Assembly: GCA_000179315.1 (NCBI GenBank)
Contig: ADZZ01000282.1
Span: forward strand, 1 to 64,000
Direction: 5' to 3'
Origin: a delta proteobacterium NaphS2
Lineage (GTDB): Bacteria > Desulfobacterota > DSM-4660 > Desulfatiglandales > Desulfatiglandaceae
Length of the DNA: 64,000 bases
The position numbers and the translations under genes are program-made. The stretch's first letter is position 1. Each line of letters opens with the position of its first letter. The notes under the pieces were generated by a model. The model saw nothing but the letters and a program-made list of their open reading frames with translations. It had not been told where the DNA came from and searched no databases. Shown one piece after another: positions 42,380-52,551 of the stretch.

Positions 42380-44675
42380 ACTCGGTTGTCATCGCACCTG
42401 TTGTAGGTACCGGAATTACTAATTCACTTTTTATGCCACCAGAAGGACCTTTAAAATAGTAAGTTATGGCAAACTTCTTATACTCTTCAACAACTGATGA
42501 GGCATCAAATTGAAATTCAATTCTTGAAATTGAATTCCCGCCTATCACAAAAGGAAGACTGACAGGATTAGATACTCCCCCAATTACAAATTGGGTGATA
42601 GATATTTGATACGGATTAGTGTTTGAGATCATTAATTCTAAAAGGTTGTTGGCCCGTTTCCGGAAAATTTCCCCTTCAATTGAAAAATTGAGTTCTTTCG
42701 GTGGTTCGGGTTTTGTATCAGAAAGAATAAACCATGGTACAGCCATTTCTTGCGGAGTACATCCGCCATGCGTAGCTCCAAGAGGTCTTTTTCCGAAACA
42801 ATAGTACCCTTTCGGAATGCTCATTTTCGAATTTAAGCCGTAGAGATTCGGATTCAATGTCCAAATATTCTCTTGATCCAAATCTGCAATGTCTCTCAGT
42901 TCGATATCAGTAACTGTTCGCGCCTTGTCAGTCTTCTTTAAGGGGTATTTGATGACTCCTGAATTTTTGGGAATAATTGTATAACCGTGGTCACTGGTAA
43001 TGACCAGTTTTAAAGATGTCCCATATAGATGTTTGAAATCCGCCAAGCAATCGGCAATTTTATTTCCTTGTTTTCCCACATACTCCCTGTATTTTTTTTG
43101 CCTCAAGTACGGTCGATAGTTTTTATGCAACAACTCCTGATCCAGGTGGTTATCCAGATAAAGATATACCGTTGCGGGTTCTTGAATAAGTTCCGACAAA
43201 GTACCGTCCCGATCAGTTTTAGATCGAATATTTTCTCCTGTGATCCCTATATATCCTCTCAAAAGCTGTTCATAGTACTGCGCGGTTGATATCTCATCTG
43301 CAAGTTGTGATTTCAATCTACCACCCACAAGAGCCGGTTTAGAGATGTATGTTTGAGTTGGCAAAAAGGAAAGATATGGAACGATATCATTTGATGGATA
43401 CAGCCCTCTGTCTTTCATGACAGGCAATAAATCATCTCTGGCACATAGATAATCAAGCCCGTCAAAAACAATCATGAGAACTGGTTCACCGGCTGTTACA
43501 TATTGTTTGATTTGAGCCAGTTGCTGGTATGCCATTCCATCTCCAAACAACAACTCAGTATAATGGTGTTCAAGCCATTTCTCAAACATTTGAAGGTATG
43601 GCGTTGTTGCCTCAATCATGCCAAGAAGCGAACAGCTGTTATAAAATGGCAAATAATCATTGTTTATCCAAGCCTGGAGTTCAATAAACGGACAATTCAA
43701 AGGAAGCCGGGATGGTAGTTTTTGGGGGCGCAAATGCTCAGCAAGCGCAAGCACATCAGGAACCCCCTTTAGTTCCATTAATTTTCTATATAGAGATTCG
43801 CTTATGGGTTTTTCGGAATTCAACTGTTGTCTCAACTTTTGTAAAAGAAAATTTTTCTCAAAATCAAAAAAACCGGAGATGAATGATAATGCTTCTTCAG
43901 GCGATTTTTCCCACTCTTCATCAAGAAAGGATCTCGCAAAGTTGACGATGTATTCAGGAGTCTTAATTGAAGAATCCAGTTTTGGCAGCTTATGGCGGTT
44001 TGAAAATGACGATAAATCATACCAAATGTTATTTTGTTGCAGCCAGATTGATATTTTATCCTCAGGATATTTTGATAGCTGCTGCTCCCAAACTATAAAT
44101 TTACTTTTCTCATGTGGATTATCTTTCAACCAATCGAATAATTCGGAAAACTCGAATTTGATCTGACTCCACGATGACAAACAATCGTTTATAAGATATT
44201 TTTCAAGGGGGTGGATTTTGTTTTTAACTCGACATCCCAGAAAATTAAGGATTTCAGATAAATCATCAGCAAGATTTGGTTCTCTTTTTGTCCATGCCTC
44301 TCCAAGAAGTGTGCGCTTCAACCAAATTTCGACAGTCGTACCTGATATAGGAATTTCCCTACTCTTTTCAATCAAATTTAGTTCGCCTATCCAGTGCTGA
44401 TTTTGTTTCAACCAAGCAGGTATTATTTGGCCCCCCAGCTGGCGGGAAAGCTCTTGAGCCGGTGTGATGATGAGCTTTTTTGCGCCATATTTTTTTGCCG
44501 CGTCAAACCAGTCAAAGAGTGCGGGGTTGCGAACAACGATCCGATAAGGTTTTTTCTCTCTTGAACGGGCCTCTATCTTTAAGAGCTCTGTTTCATACTG
44601 AGAGGACTCACTGACAAGGCTGTCATAATCTTTATCGGAATAAAGTCCGTATTGATCGCAAACGATTTCAATCAT
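42357..44675 (-). CDS. pglZ: BREX protein PglZ (alkaline-phosphatase-type)
   Basis: This 772-residue protein is of the PglZ family, a BREX core component with an alkaline-phosphatase-like fold. Metal-site motifs are visible: MIVFDGLDY near residue 400, VITSDHGYT near 562 and THGGCTPQEMAVPW near 640. The N-terminal half is a helical domain without clear motifs, and a beta-rich C-terminal domain follows the catalytic part. It overlaps brxC by one base (TGATG) and brxL by 23 nt, so the three are co-translated. Confidence 0.9.
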   Translation of the reverse strand: MIEIVCDQYGLYSDKDYDSLVSESSQYETELLKIEARSREKKPYRIVVRNPALFDWFDAAKKYGAKKLIITPAQELSRQLGGQIIPAWLKQNQHWIGELNLIEKSREIPISGTTVEIWLKRTLLGEAWTKREPNLADDLSEILNFLGCRVKNKIHPLEKYLINDCLSSWSQIKFEFSELFDWLKDNPHEKSKFIVWEQQLSKYPEDKISIWLQQNNIWYDLSSFSNRHKLPKLDSSIKTPEYIVNFARSFLDEEWEKSPEEALSFISGFFDFEKNFLLQKLRQQLNSEKPISESLYRKLMELKGVPDVLALAEHLRPQKLPSRLPLNCPFIELQAWINNDYLPFYNSCSLLGMIEATTPYLQMFEKWLEHHYTELLFGDGMAYQQLAQIKQYVTAGEPVLMIVFDGLDYLCARDDLLPVMKDRGLYPSNDIVPYLSFLPTQTYISKPALVGGRLKSQLADEISTAQYYEQLLRGYIGITGENIRSKTDRDGTLSELIQEPATVYLYLDNHLDQELLHKNYRPYLRQKKYREYVGKQGNKIADCLADFKHLYGTSLKLVITSDHGYTIIPKNSGVIKYPLKKTDKARTVTDIELRDIADLDQENIWTLNPNLYGLNSKMSIPKGYYCFGKRPLGATHGGCTPQEMAVPWFILSDTKPEPPKELNFSIEGEIFRKRANNLLELMISNTNPYQISITQFVIGGVSNPVSLPFVIGGNSISRIEFQFDASSVVEEYKKFAITYYFKGPSGGIKSELVIPVPTTGAMTTEFDDEFEF

Positions 44676-47600
44676 CAGTTGTTTCGTCCAAAAACGTGTT
44701 TTTCAATAATCTTAAGAAGGACTCTGGTTCTTTCTTTTTCATCCATTCCTTTGCTCAGTTGTTCAATCGTTGAATTCAACATATTTTCCAAAACCTGACC
44801 ATTAGAAGAAATATCCCCACCGGCATCAAGAATCCTTTCACTGGTTTTCCCGTGAGAAAATACGCTCAATTTGATTTGGCCGGGTTCAAGGTCGGGATCA
44901 GGCTCAGGATCTGTAACTGGCAGGAGAGGCGGCGCAAAAGTATCTATATGGTTTCTTGCCGCATCAAGCTTACCTTGAAAAAATAGAACAAGTTCATCGC
45001 CCCAGGATTCAATATCCAACCCGGATAGATTTTTGGCTATCTCCAGAAGCGTATCTGTATTGATTTCATCCGTTTTCCGGCAGGCGTTGATTAAAATCGC
45101 CGGTTCTCCGTTATATGTATAGTTTTGTTTGTCTTCATGCAGATCTGAGAACCACATCGATAATTCCTGATCAGGGCTATGCATCTGACCGAAAACAGCG
45201 CTGTATGCACCAAATATCCGACTTTTCAGATCTTCAATAACGAGTTCAAATTCTTCTTTAAAAGGTTTGAGACGATCCTCCACCTGTTTGGGCGTGATCT
45301 TTTTCGCTTCGTCGAATACATGTTCAAAAATATCCTTAAGCAAAATCTGCTGGGTATCCGGCGCCAGCTCTGCCAATGGTTTGAAAACATAATCCTTCAA
45401 CAATGAAGCTTCATCAGATATTTCATCGGTTAATTGCGCATGTTTCGGCAAAGCGCGCCACCATTCCCCAACTTTTTTCCCTACTTTCTTCACTCGTTCC
45501 AAAGGCGGATCACTCGGCAGCAGATTCACTTCGTACAGTTTAGACAGAGCATTGATCAACGCATTTTGATTGGAGCTGACATTGACATAAACAAGCTTGT
45601 ATTTTTCAGGCGATGTAAAAATCTTTTCCAGAGTCTCATTTTCAATCGCGGTAATTTTTTCAATTTGACTTGCCGTCCTTTGGAATTCAAAGGAAATATT
45701 ACCCAAAGCCAGTTCTTTGTTTGCAACTGCCGCAAAAAGAATCGGCATGACCCGGCATTTCAATCCATGGGGAGGTTTTCTCAAAGCTCTGACCATCAAT
45801 TCCATTTTTAACGGAGCCTGCCGCGCTTTTTTGATATATTTTTCCATGCACTCCCAGGTTTTACAGGCACCGTTATGACTGTCAGGATCAGGTTTTTCCA
45901 ATACACAATCGCCTGCCTGATTCTTTCTTAGAATTTTGTTGCTTTTCAGTAGTTGGGTAATGATATGCTTTGGTGCAGCAGCGGTTTCTTCCCAGAGCTT
46001 CTCAGCAGCATCTTTCCGGGTCAATTTCATTGTGATATCCCGACAGTCTTTTCGATATCCCCAGTTCCCGCCAAAATCGTCTTTTGTCAACTTGGGCTCC
46101 CCAATTATCGGACAGTCCGGAAACACCTTGTTCATTACCGAAGAGGCAAGTTTCTTAATCTGCCGGGTATTGATTATCTCCTGGTATTGACCCATCCAAA
46201 AATAATCAAGCATCTGTTTTTCCGGAGCGAATAAATCATCAATGGTATCTTTTAGCTGGGTTGAACGGTCACTATCGTAGACACACCATTCTTCATGCAG
46301 CTCTCCGCCTTCGGCATAAAGACTGGCTTCATTCCTTTTTAGATAGGCCAGTGCCTGATGTTCTCTCAGGGAGGCAAAAAGACGGATCGGTTCTTTGGGG
46401 ATCGCAATGACCACCTGCTGGTACTGGAATTCAGACAATTGTGAGGTAGCAATTTGTTTGGCTTCTTCAATTTCACTGCTGTTGCTGCAAAAAACAACCA
46501 GCAGGATGCCGTCCGTATAAGAACCCGAGCCCAAATTCTTTGTCAGAATATGCAAGCTTTCTTTTAATTGATTCATGCTGACCGGTTCGATTTCAAGTTG
46601 TCGTAACACTCCGAAATCATCACCATAGCTGGTTGCCTCATAGCTTTCATTGAATCCAAACTGTTTCCATAAAGACTTTAAATACTGCACCGGGCTTTGT
46701 CCCAGTTTTTCAGGAAAATCATTCAAAAGCTTTCGCACTTTTTCCATCAAGGATTCAGTGGCGCTGCTGACAGCCGGACGATAGGAACCGTCAGCCTGGA
46801 GTTTCATCAAGATATGATTTTCATTTTTCAAATCGGAATGACGTTCCAGTTCCTGTTTGAAAAAGGCAAGTTCATCGTCAGGAATACTCAACGCATATGA
46901 AAGGGTCTCTTCAGTCACTTTTACCCTGGCGGGATTGGTCACGCGGAATACGGAGACCGCCTTAAGAATTCTTAAGCCCAATAGATCATCGTCTGAGAGT
47001 CTGGCTTTCAGATGTTCAAAATCCCGGTAAATGGAATAGGAACGCTCCTGCTGTTTGACATCACTGGAAAAATAATCCCATAGATGATCAACCGTGAACA
47101 TAGGCGGAATCCGGTCTTCAAAACGGCAGACAGCTTTATCCAAGAATCGTTTGAAACTGCCCGGTTCATCCTCACAGAGACAGGTAAACAGGGTGCGGTT
47201 GTTCTGGGCCACCTTCTCAGAAATAGCCGGTAAGCTGTACACGGCCATGGGGTGAAGCGGATAGGACCCCAAAACAACCGTCTCCTTTAACTCATCCTGT
47301 GTAAACCCTGTGAAAAACCTTAACTTTGCTGTTTTTTCAACCAGTTTTTCAAAATATTCGCTAAAATTATCCGTCAACCTGTTCCAACTGTCTGTATTCT
47401 TATCAGCAACAATCACGGCATCAATCAGCTCAAAAGTTTCCACATCCGTACTTTTCATCATATAGGGTTTAAAACGGCCTTCAATTTTCCGAAGATCCTC
47501 TTCCAACTGATTCTGGTTTCCACCTCCCATGCTCATGGAAATATCATGGTATTCTTTCAGCGATCGATGACAGAAAATGTAGAAATGAAGCTGGTTTTCA

Positions 47601-48448
47601 AGGCTGTCGTTGCAGCATTCGGCAAACTCCTGCAAAACAAGTCCTTCTTTGCCTGTAGGATCTTTTACGACCTCGCCCATTTTATGACCGAATTCATCCC
47701 AAAAAATGGCAATACCGCTGAAATCATGCTTTTCGATCAGTTCTTTGACAACACTGGTATAAAAATCCGTGGGTGTGAGCATGGTGGTATACTCAAAGCG
47801 GCCGCCTGCTGAAAAAAAAGGATGGATTTCCCGGAACAGATCAAAGGCTTTCTTTTGATAATTTTCAAGCCGGGTTTTCAATTCATCCACGGTCATGCCG
47901 TTTTCTTCTGCTTTTTCTTTCAGAATAGCGAAGTTGTCAGCGTATGATTTTTCAATTTCCTCGATCCGTTTCAATGCCGCATCAAATGCGGAAGGGGGTA
48001 AAAGATACTCCAAGCCCGCTTTTTCCAGTGCCTGCCGCAGTCCCATCATCAAGGCATCCGCAATATCTCCTTCATCTCCATACAGGTTAACGACCAAGAA
48101 ATTTTTGGGGATCTGGCTGCGGTATTGCTTGAGCACGATTTGCGTATCCGGATCAAGTTTGTCTACAATGACTTGCAATGCCGGTGTTTCAAAAGACTGC
48201 GCGAAAAAATTGAGCAGAACCAGGGCGAGATGACTTTTTCCAGTGCCATAGGTTCCCATGATGATTCTTGATCTCAAATCACTTGAGGGATGAAGCTTTT
48301 TGCCAAGGTCAAGGATGATTTCTTTGGCAATTTCAGTGGGTATGAATCCTGCAACCTTTTTCAGGTTATTACGATCATTTTTCAAATTGACCGCAGATTT
48401 AAATCCGGGTGAAATTTTGATAAATTCGTTCAGGTATTCCGTTGTCAT
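44675..48448 (-). CDS. brxC: BREX protein BrxC/PglY (large P-loop ATPase)
   Basis: This 1257-residue protein contains a P-loop ATPase domain: Walker A GTYGTGKSH (residues 65-73) and Walker B AIFWDEFG (247-254). It is the BrxC/PglY-type ATPase present in all BREX types and thought to organise the modification and exclusion complex. The long C-terminal half is mostly helical. It is preceded by a small gene 59 bp upstream and overlaps pglZ by one base. Confidence 0.88.
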   Translation of the reverse strand: MTTEYLNEFIKISPGFKSAVNLKNDRNNLKKVAGFIPTEIAKEIILDLGKKLHPSSDLRSRIIMGTYGTGKSHLALVLLNFFAQSFETPALQVIVDKLDPDTQIVLKQYRSQIPKNFLVVNLYGDEGDIADALMMGLRQALEKAGLEYLLPPSAFDAALKRIEEIEKSYADNFAILKEKAEENGMTVDELKTRLENYQKKAFDLFREIHPFFSAGGRFEYTTMLTPTDFYTSVVKELIEKHDFSGIAIFWDEFGHKMGEVVKDPTGKEGLVLQEFAECCNDSLENQLHFYIFCHRSLKEYHDISMSMGGGNQNQLEEDLRKIEGRFKPYMMKSTDVETFELIDAVIVADKNTDSWNRLTDNFSEYFEKLVEKTAKLRFFTGFTQDELKETVVLGSYPLHPMAVYSLPAISEKVAQNNRTLFTCLCEDEPGSFKRFLDKAVCRFEDRIPPMFTVDHLWDYFSSDVKQQERSYSIYRDFEHLKARLSDDDLLGLRILKAVSVFRVTNPARVKVTEETLSYALSIPDDELAFFKQELERHSDLKNENHILMKLQADGSYRPAVSSATESLMEKVRKLLNDFPEKLGQSPVQYLKSLWKQFGFNESYEATSYGDDFGVLRQLEIEPVSMNQLKESLHILTKNLGSGSYTDGILLVVFCSNSSEIEEAKQIATSQLSEFQYQQVVIAIPKEPIRLFASLREHQALAYLKRNEASLYAEGGELHEEWCVYDSDRSTQLKDTIDDLFAPEKQMLDYFWMGQYQEIINTRQIKKLASSVMNKVFPDCPIIGEPKLTKDDFGGNWGYRKDCRDITMKLTRKDAAEKLWEETAAAPKHIITQLLKSNKILRKNQAGDCVLEKPDPDSHNGACKTWECMEKYIKKARQAPLKMELMVRALRKPPHGLKCRVMPILFAAVANKELALGNISFEFQRTASQIEKITAIENETLEKIFTSPEKYKLVYVNVSSNQNALINALSKLYEVNLLPSDPPLERVKKVGKKVGEWWRALPKHAQLTDEISDEASLLKDYVFKPLAELAPDTQQILLKDIFEHVFDEAKKITPKQVEDRLKPFKEEFELVIEDLKSRIFGAYSAVFGQMHSPDQELSMWFSDLHEDKQNYTYNGEPAILINACRKTDEINTDTLLEIAKNLSGLDIESWGDELVLFFQGKLDAARNHIDTFAPPLLPVTDPEPDPDLEPGQIKLSVFSHGKTSERILDAGGDISSNGQVLENMLNSTIEQLSKGMDEKERTRVLLKIIEKHVFGRNN

Positions 48449-48507
48449 AGAAGGCCTCTGATTATAATGCTAATCCCCAAATAGCGTTTTCTAATTGTCC
48501 ATGAAAA

Positions 48508-48942
48508 CTATGCTGACGGCGCCCAAATCAAACCCCTGCTGTTCTCTTCAATTTCTCTTATTGTACTCAGATCTTCCTGGCAGTTGATAATAAGAATAAT
48601 GCCCTTTGAAGGCTCGCTTCTCAAAAGGTTTTTAAGAAACGCAACCCGTTCATTTTCCGGCCATTTGGCATAAAAAGGCTCAAGTTCTGTTACGATAACG
48701 ATACCACTATTCGCCCCATGATAAATCTCATCGCGTACGGTCTGCCAGGTTATAAATTCGTTGAGTCTGTTTTGATATGTCTGTTTAAAATTGAACACCT
48801 TTGCTTGAAGGATTTGGGCAATTTCTTCGATGTGCTCCAAAGTGAAATGGTTGTCCAAGGGAGCGGTGATAATAACCAGCACCGGGTACCGCTTTTTGCG
48901 GCATTGCTGCCACTTTTCCAGGAATTGTTCTTGAATGGACAT
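48508..48942 (-). CDS. Small P-loop-like protein, possibly BrxF-like
   Basis: This 144-residue protein has alternating strands and helices: VLVIITAP at the N-terminus, SGIVIVTELEPFY in the middle and KGIILIINCQED near the end. This resembles a P-loop NTPase fold in which the Walker A loop is degenerate (no GKS/T). BrxF, a small P-loop protein of some BREX systems placed next to brxC, has similar size and position, but I cannot confirm homology. It starts 3 bp after the DUF1016 gene. Confidence 0.45.
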   Translation of the reverse strand: MSIQEQFLEKWQQCRKKRYPVLVIITAPLDNHFTLEHIEEIAQILQAKVFNFKQTYQNRLNEFITWQTVRDEIYHGANSGIVIVTELEPFYAKWPENERVAFLKNLLRSEPSKGIILIINCQEDLSTIREIEENSRGLIWAPSA

Positions 48943-48945
48943 GAG

Positions 48946-50049
48946 TTACGATCCTATTTCTTTGATTTTCTCCTCAACAAACTTTTCCATTTCGTCCTTT
49001 TGGGGCAATTCCAGCATATATTTGGATACAAAAAGATGATTGTCCATACCGGCCAGGGCATATTCAGCCAGCGCATGATTTTTGTCCGTGCAGAGCAGGA
49101 TACCAATGGGTGGATTATCACCTTCTGTCATCATGTGCCTTTTAAACCAGCTCACATAGGTGTTGAGCTGTCCGATATTTTCATGGTTAAAGTTTTCCAG
49201 CTTTAATTCAACCAGAATATGGCATTTGAGGATGCGGTGATAAAATACCAGATCAACAAAAAAATGCTCTCCACCAATGAGAATGCGTTTCTGTCTGGAT
49301 TCAAAACAGAATCCGTGCCCCAGTTCCAACAGGAATTCCTGGATTTTTTCAATCAATTGGGCCTCAAGATAACTTTCCGTCACCACTTCGGCAGGTTTAA
49401 GGCCCAAGAACTCAAACACATAAGGATCGCGGACCACCAGTTGACAATCCGTTTTCTCTGAAAACCGATTCACGATCTCGGCCAGCTTGATTTTATCATG
49501 TGACAGACCGGATCGTTCAAAATACAAACTGCCAATCTGGCGTTTCAGCTCTCTGACCGACCAGCTCCCTAGAATGGACTCGACCTCATAAAAAATACGT
49601 TTGGTATCATCATCAATGTCAACAAGCAGATCGATATGACTGTATGAAAGAGATTGCAGCAGGGTTTCCGCCGATGTTTTCAATTGTGGGGACGTCCCCA
49701 CTTTTTGGCTTTTCAGATTTGAAGGCAGGTAGTTTTCAAATTGTGGGGGCAGTGTCCCCACTATCTGGGGATAGAGCCGATAGAATTTCAAATACCGGTA
49801 AAGCTGACGCCGATTACAGTTGCTGACACCTTTCAGTTTTTGGGCCAGCCTGGTCAAAAGCTGGTCTCCGTACCCTGCCCGGTCCACGCCATGCAATTGA
49901 TATTCACTGATATAACAGCCGATCAGCCAGTTCCTCACACTCAAGCTGACATTCACCGCCTTGCCAGCATGGGCTGCCAGATCCTTATGCACCGTCTGGA
50001 TAGTTCGGACAAGATACAGAAAATCAAATTGCTGATCATTGATGGTCAT
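48946..50049 (-). CDS. DUF1016 (YhcG-type) PD-(D/E)XK nuclease
   Basis: This 367-residue protein has the DUF1016 layout: an N-terminal helical DNA-binding part (NVSLSVRNWLIGCYI, then GYGDQLLTRLAQKLKG, residues about 35-75) and a C-terminal PD-(D/E)XK nuclease domain. The probable catalytic residues lie in HFFVDLVFYHR (Asp) and ILVELKLENF (Glu and Lys), followed by a conserved glutamine (GQLNTYVSWF). Such genes often sit near restriction and defence loci. It lies between DUF4007 and the small gene in the same operon; it may be the DNA-cutting effector or an accessory passenger. Confidence 0.82.
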   Translation of the reverse strand: MTINDQQFDFLYLVRTIQTVHKDLAAHAGKAVNVSLSVRNWLIGCYISEYQLHGVDRAGYGDQLLTRLAQKLKGVSNCNRRQLYRYLKFYRLYPQIVGTLPPQFENYLPSNLKSQKVGTSPQLKTSAETLLQSLSYSHIDLLVDIDDDTKRIFYEVESILGSWSVRELKRQIGSLYFERSGLSHDKIKLAEIVNRFSEKTDCQLVVRDPYVFEFLGLKPAEVVTESYLEAQLIEKIQEFLLELGHGFCFESRQKRILIGGEHFFVDLVFYHRILKCHILVELKLENFNHENIGQLNTYVSWFKRHMMTEGDNPPIGILLCTDKNHALAEYALAGMDNHLFVSKYMLELPQKDEMEKFVEEKIKEIGS

Positions 50050-50070
50050 GGCTTTTGCTTCGTCTATGTT

Positions 50071-50958
50071 TTATGTTTCAAAAAGCGCTTTCACTTCTTT
50101 CAATCCTTTGGAAAGGGCGTCAGCCGGTTCCCCCCCGTCCAGTTCATGATAATAGGCGCTGACCATTGCAAGCTGTGGAATCCCCGTAATGGACACGGAA
50201 TTGAGCCCTGCCGTATGACTGATCCATCCGGCCTGCTTTTGATAAACCTCACCGATATCAACCAGCAGGGTGTCCAGGGTTTCCCGTTCCAGCCTGAATA
50301 TTCTGCCGATCCCCCCGGGTTCAAGCAGTTTTTCAAAATGAACCGACTGCCGGTCGTTCTGCCTGCCCCAGTCGATCAGGGCATAGGCCAAAATCGCCTT
50401 GGGAACGGGGATGGCGTTAAAAGGGTGCCTGCAGTAACTACCATCCTCATTTGCCAGCCAGAAACCGAACGCCTCTCCCAGGCGGGTGCCTTCAAAAACC
50501 TGTTTAAAAGGGGGAAAGATCAATTTATGAAAAACACTGTCTGTCATGGGTTTTTCATGGAGGTCATCCCAATGGGCCCGGACTTTCGCTTCGAATTGCT
50601 CCCGTGTGAATTCATCCAGCTCAAATTGGTTAAAGTAAAAAGAATAGAACCACGCCGGGCTCCCGGAACGTGCCAGGTGATAATGGATCAGACACCAGAT
50701 TCCGTCCTCTTCAAGGTCCGGGTCGTGCCGCGAAATCAGTTGCCCCAAAGGGGAAAGGAAAAATCCATTTTTCTTTTTTTCGATGATCTCTGCGCATTGT
50801 GCCCATGCTTTTGCGGCGCCGACTTTCAGTTTTCCCACACGAAGGACAGCCTGGGCCTTCTCCACTTCACGGGGCAGAAAAAGATCCGGATGATCCGGCA
50901 ATTTTTTTATAATCAAGCGAAACCATGCTTCTTCAAAACCAAATTTGAACTCTGCCAT
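50071..50958 (-). CDS. DUF4007 protein
   Basis: This 295-residue soluble protein matches the DUF4007 pattern (FGFHETF-like start FKFGFEEAWFRL, then DPDLEEDGIWCLIHYHLA and a C-terminal GIGRIFRLERETL segment). DUF4007 proteins are found beside PAPS-reductase-like proteins in type 4 BREX and phosphorothioation-related loci; their function is not established, but they look like DNA- or complex-binding partners. The gene abuts brxP with no spacing (stop codon immediately followed by ATG). Confidence 0.75.
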   Translation of the reverse strand: MAEFKFGFEEAWFRLIIKKLPDHPDLFLPREVEKAQAVLRVGKLKVGAAKAWAQCAEIIEKKKNGFFLSPLGQLISRHDPDLEEDGIWCLIHYHLARSGSPAWFYSFYFNQFELDEFTREQFEAKVRAHWDDLHEKPMTDSVFHKLIFPPFKQVFEGTRLGEAFGFWLANEDGSYCRHPFNAIPVPKAILAYALIDWGRQNDRQSVHFEKLLEPGGIGRIFRLERETLDTLLVDIGEVYQKQAGWISHTAGLNSVSITGIPQLAMVSAYYHELDGGEPADALSKGLKEVKALFET

Positions 50959-52551
50959 CTAATTCATACCTTTATAATTTAACGATTTTATAACCGGGCA
51001 TCGGTGTTTAACACAGGACAGACAACTCCTGCACTTATCAGGATCTACAACGAAACAGCCATCCGCCTCAAGGGCTTTGGCCTTACATGCGGCGGCACAG
51101 GCGCCGCAAAAGATGCAGGCCTGCAATTTTTTCAACTGTTTTTCAATCCGCTGCTGGAAAAGCCGCCGCCATTTTTTGAGAAGGTAATTGATTCGAACGG
51201 CATGATCTTCAAACCCCACTTCCACGCTGGCCAGGATCTCATTGGATTTGGGATCATGGATCAAAAAAATTTCGGAGAAATCATCCTGACTGACCATGGA
51301 CTGGGGGCCCATGGGCCGCAGGAAATGATTCACCAGGTGAACATCGCCGTTTACCAGCTGGTACATCACGGCGCTGTCGGATAGAGCGCAAGGGGTGGCT
51401 TCAAGGATGGTTTTGTAGTGGTCCAGCCCCCGGCCTCCGGCCCTGGTGCGCCATCCCTGGTCAGCAAAGTTTTCAGGATTGGGATGGTTCATCCGTTCGG
51501 CTTGGCCCACAAGAAACCGGTGCCATTTCCTGCCCTTGGCCGGATACCGGTATTTGATCATATTTTGCGACCAGTCACTGTTAAACGGGCAATACAGGCA
51601 GCCGACCCGCCTGAAGCCGAATTTGTAAGCCCGGTTAAAAGCAATCTGGTGGGTTAGGATATAAAGCCATACGGCAAGATCAGACCATTCTATAATAGGG
51701 CGAGCCAAAACCTCCCGTGCGATTTTATGTTTCTTTGAGATACGGGGATAATCGGACCTCCGGGTAGATTCGGATTTTCTGACTCCGTCAAAGGTCAGGA
51801 CCCCTTTTTCCGGGCTCATGCTGTCAATCAGGGAGGACAAGGGATTGGTTTTATGGGTGGTGCAGCACCAGCGCAAAATCCGGCTGGGCGGTCCGATCTG
51901 TTCGGCGGTCTTAAAAAAGTCCAGTTTGGATTTGCTGCGGATAAAGGGCGTCAGCGGGTGCCGGCGCTGGAATTCTTCCAGGTAGCCATAGGTATCTGGA
52001 AATTCAATGCTGGTATCGCCAAAGATATGCAGGACATCGCTTCTGCCAAGCGCGCCCATGACAAGATGGGATACCACGGTGGAATCTTTGCCCCCTGAAA
52101 AGGAGACCATGGCGGTTCTGCCCTTGAAAGAGGCAATGGTGCTGCGGATAAAATCTTCTGCTTCATATTGCAGGTGCTCCATATATCCTTTATTGGCTTT
52201 TTGAAGTGTGCGGAGCCATGTCTTTTTGGATCGGTTCAAAGGTTTGACCTGTTCCGGATCCGTCAATGGCGTTGCCTTGCCGTTCCCGGCCACCAGTTTC
52301 AATACAGGCACGCCCTGGCAATAATAGGTGCAGTTACCCGGGGAAAGCCAAATTTCCCCTTCCTTTAACAAGGGGTAAAGAGACGGATCCACCCTCTTTT
52401 TCAAATATTGGATCTCCGGGGTGAATACGGGAACGATGGCTGCAGAGCAAATATCCTTGGCCTTTGATCCGCAAGAAAGGCAAGCGTCACCCATGAGCGG
52501 TACATGGCAGGTATGACACCAGTAGGTTCTTCCCAAGTTTCTTTTGCTCAT
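50959..52551 (-). CDS. brxP: BrxP-like PAPS-reductase-family protein with ferredoxin domain
   Basis: This 530-residue protein has an N-terminal zinc ribbon (Cys12, 15, 24, 27), a PP-loop ATP pyrophosphatase/PAPS-reductase domain with SGGKDST (152-158), paired cysteines in RWCCTTHK (229-230) and GCLYC near 320, and a C-terminal double [4Fe-4S] ferredoxin (CIFCGACAAAC and CRSCLSCVKHRC). This family replaces the methyltransferase in type 4 BREX (BrxP) and is related to DndC, the sulfur-transfer enzyme of DNA phosphorothioation. A sulfur-based DNA mark is therefore plausible (inference). It overlaps the regulator gene by ATGA. Confidence 0.85.
   Translation of the reverse strand: MSKRNLGRTYWCHTCHVPLMGDACLSCGSKAKDICSAAIVPVFTPEIQYLKKRVDPSLYPLLKEGEIWLSPGNCTYYCQGVPVLKLVAGNGKATPLTDPEQVKPLNRSKKTWLRTLQKANKGYMEHLQYEAEDFIRSTIASFKGRTAMVSFSGGKDSTVVSHLVMGALGRSDVLHIFGDTSIEFPDTYGYLEEFQRRHPLTPFIRSKSKLDFFKTAEQIGPPSRILRWCCTTHKTNPLSSLIDSMSPEKGVLTFDGVRKSESTRRSDYPRISKKHKIAREVLARPIIEWSDLAVWLYILTHQIAFNRAYKFGFRRVGCLYCPFNSDWSQNMIKYRYPAKGRKWHRFLVGQAERMNHPNPENFADQGWRTRAGGRGLDHYKTILEATPCALSDSAVMYQLVNGDVHLVNHFLRPMGPQSMVSQDDFSEIFLIHDPKSNEILASVEVGFEDHAVRINYLLKKWRRLFQQRIEKQLKKLQACIFCGACAAACKAKALEADGCFVVDPDKCRSCLSCVKHRCPVIKSLNYKGMN

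Noticed and set aside
49741-50982. 413-codon + strand frame across the DUF1016 and DUF4007 genes
   Set aside because: It spans two clear genes on the other strand, and its translation has no recognisable domain.
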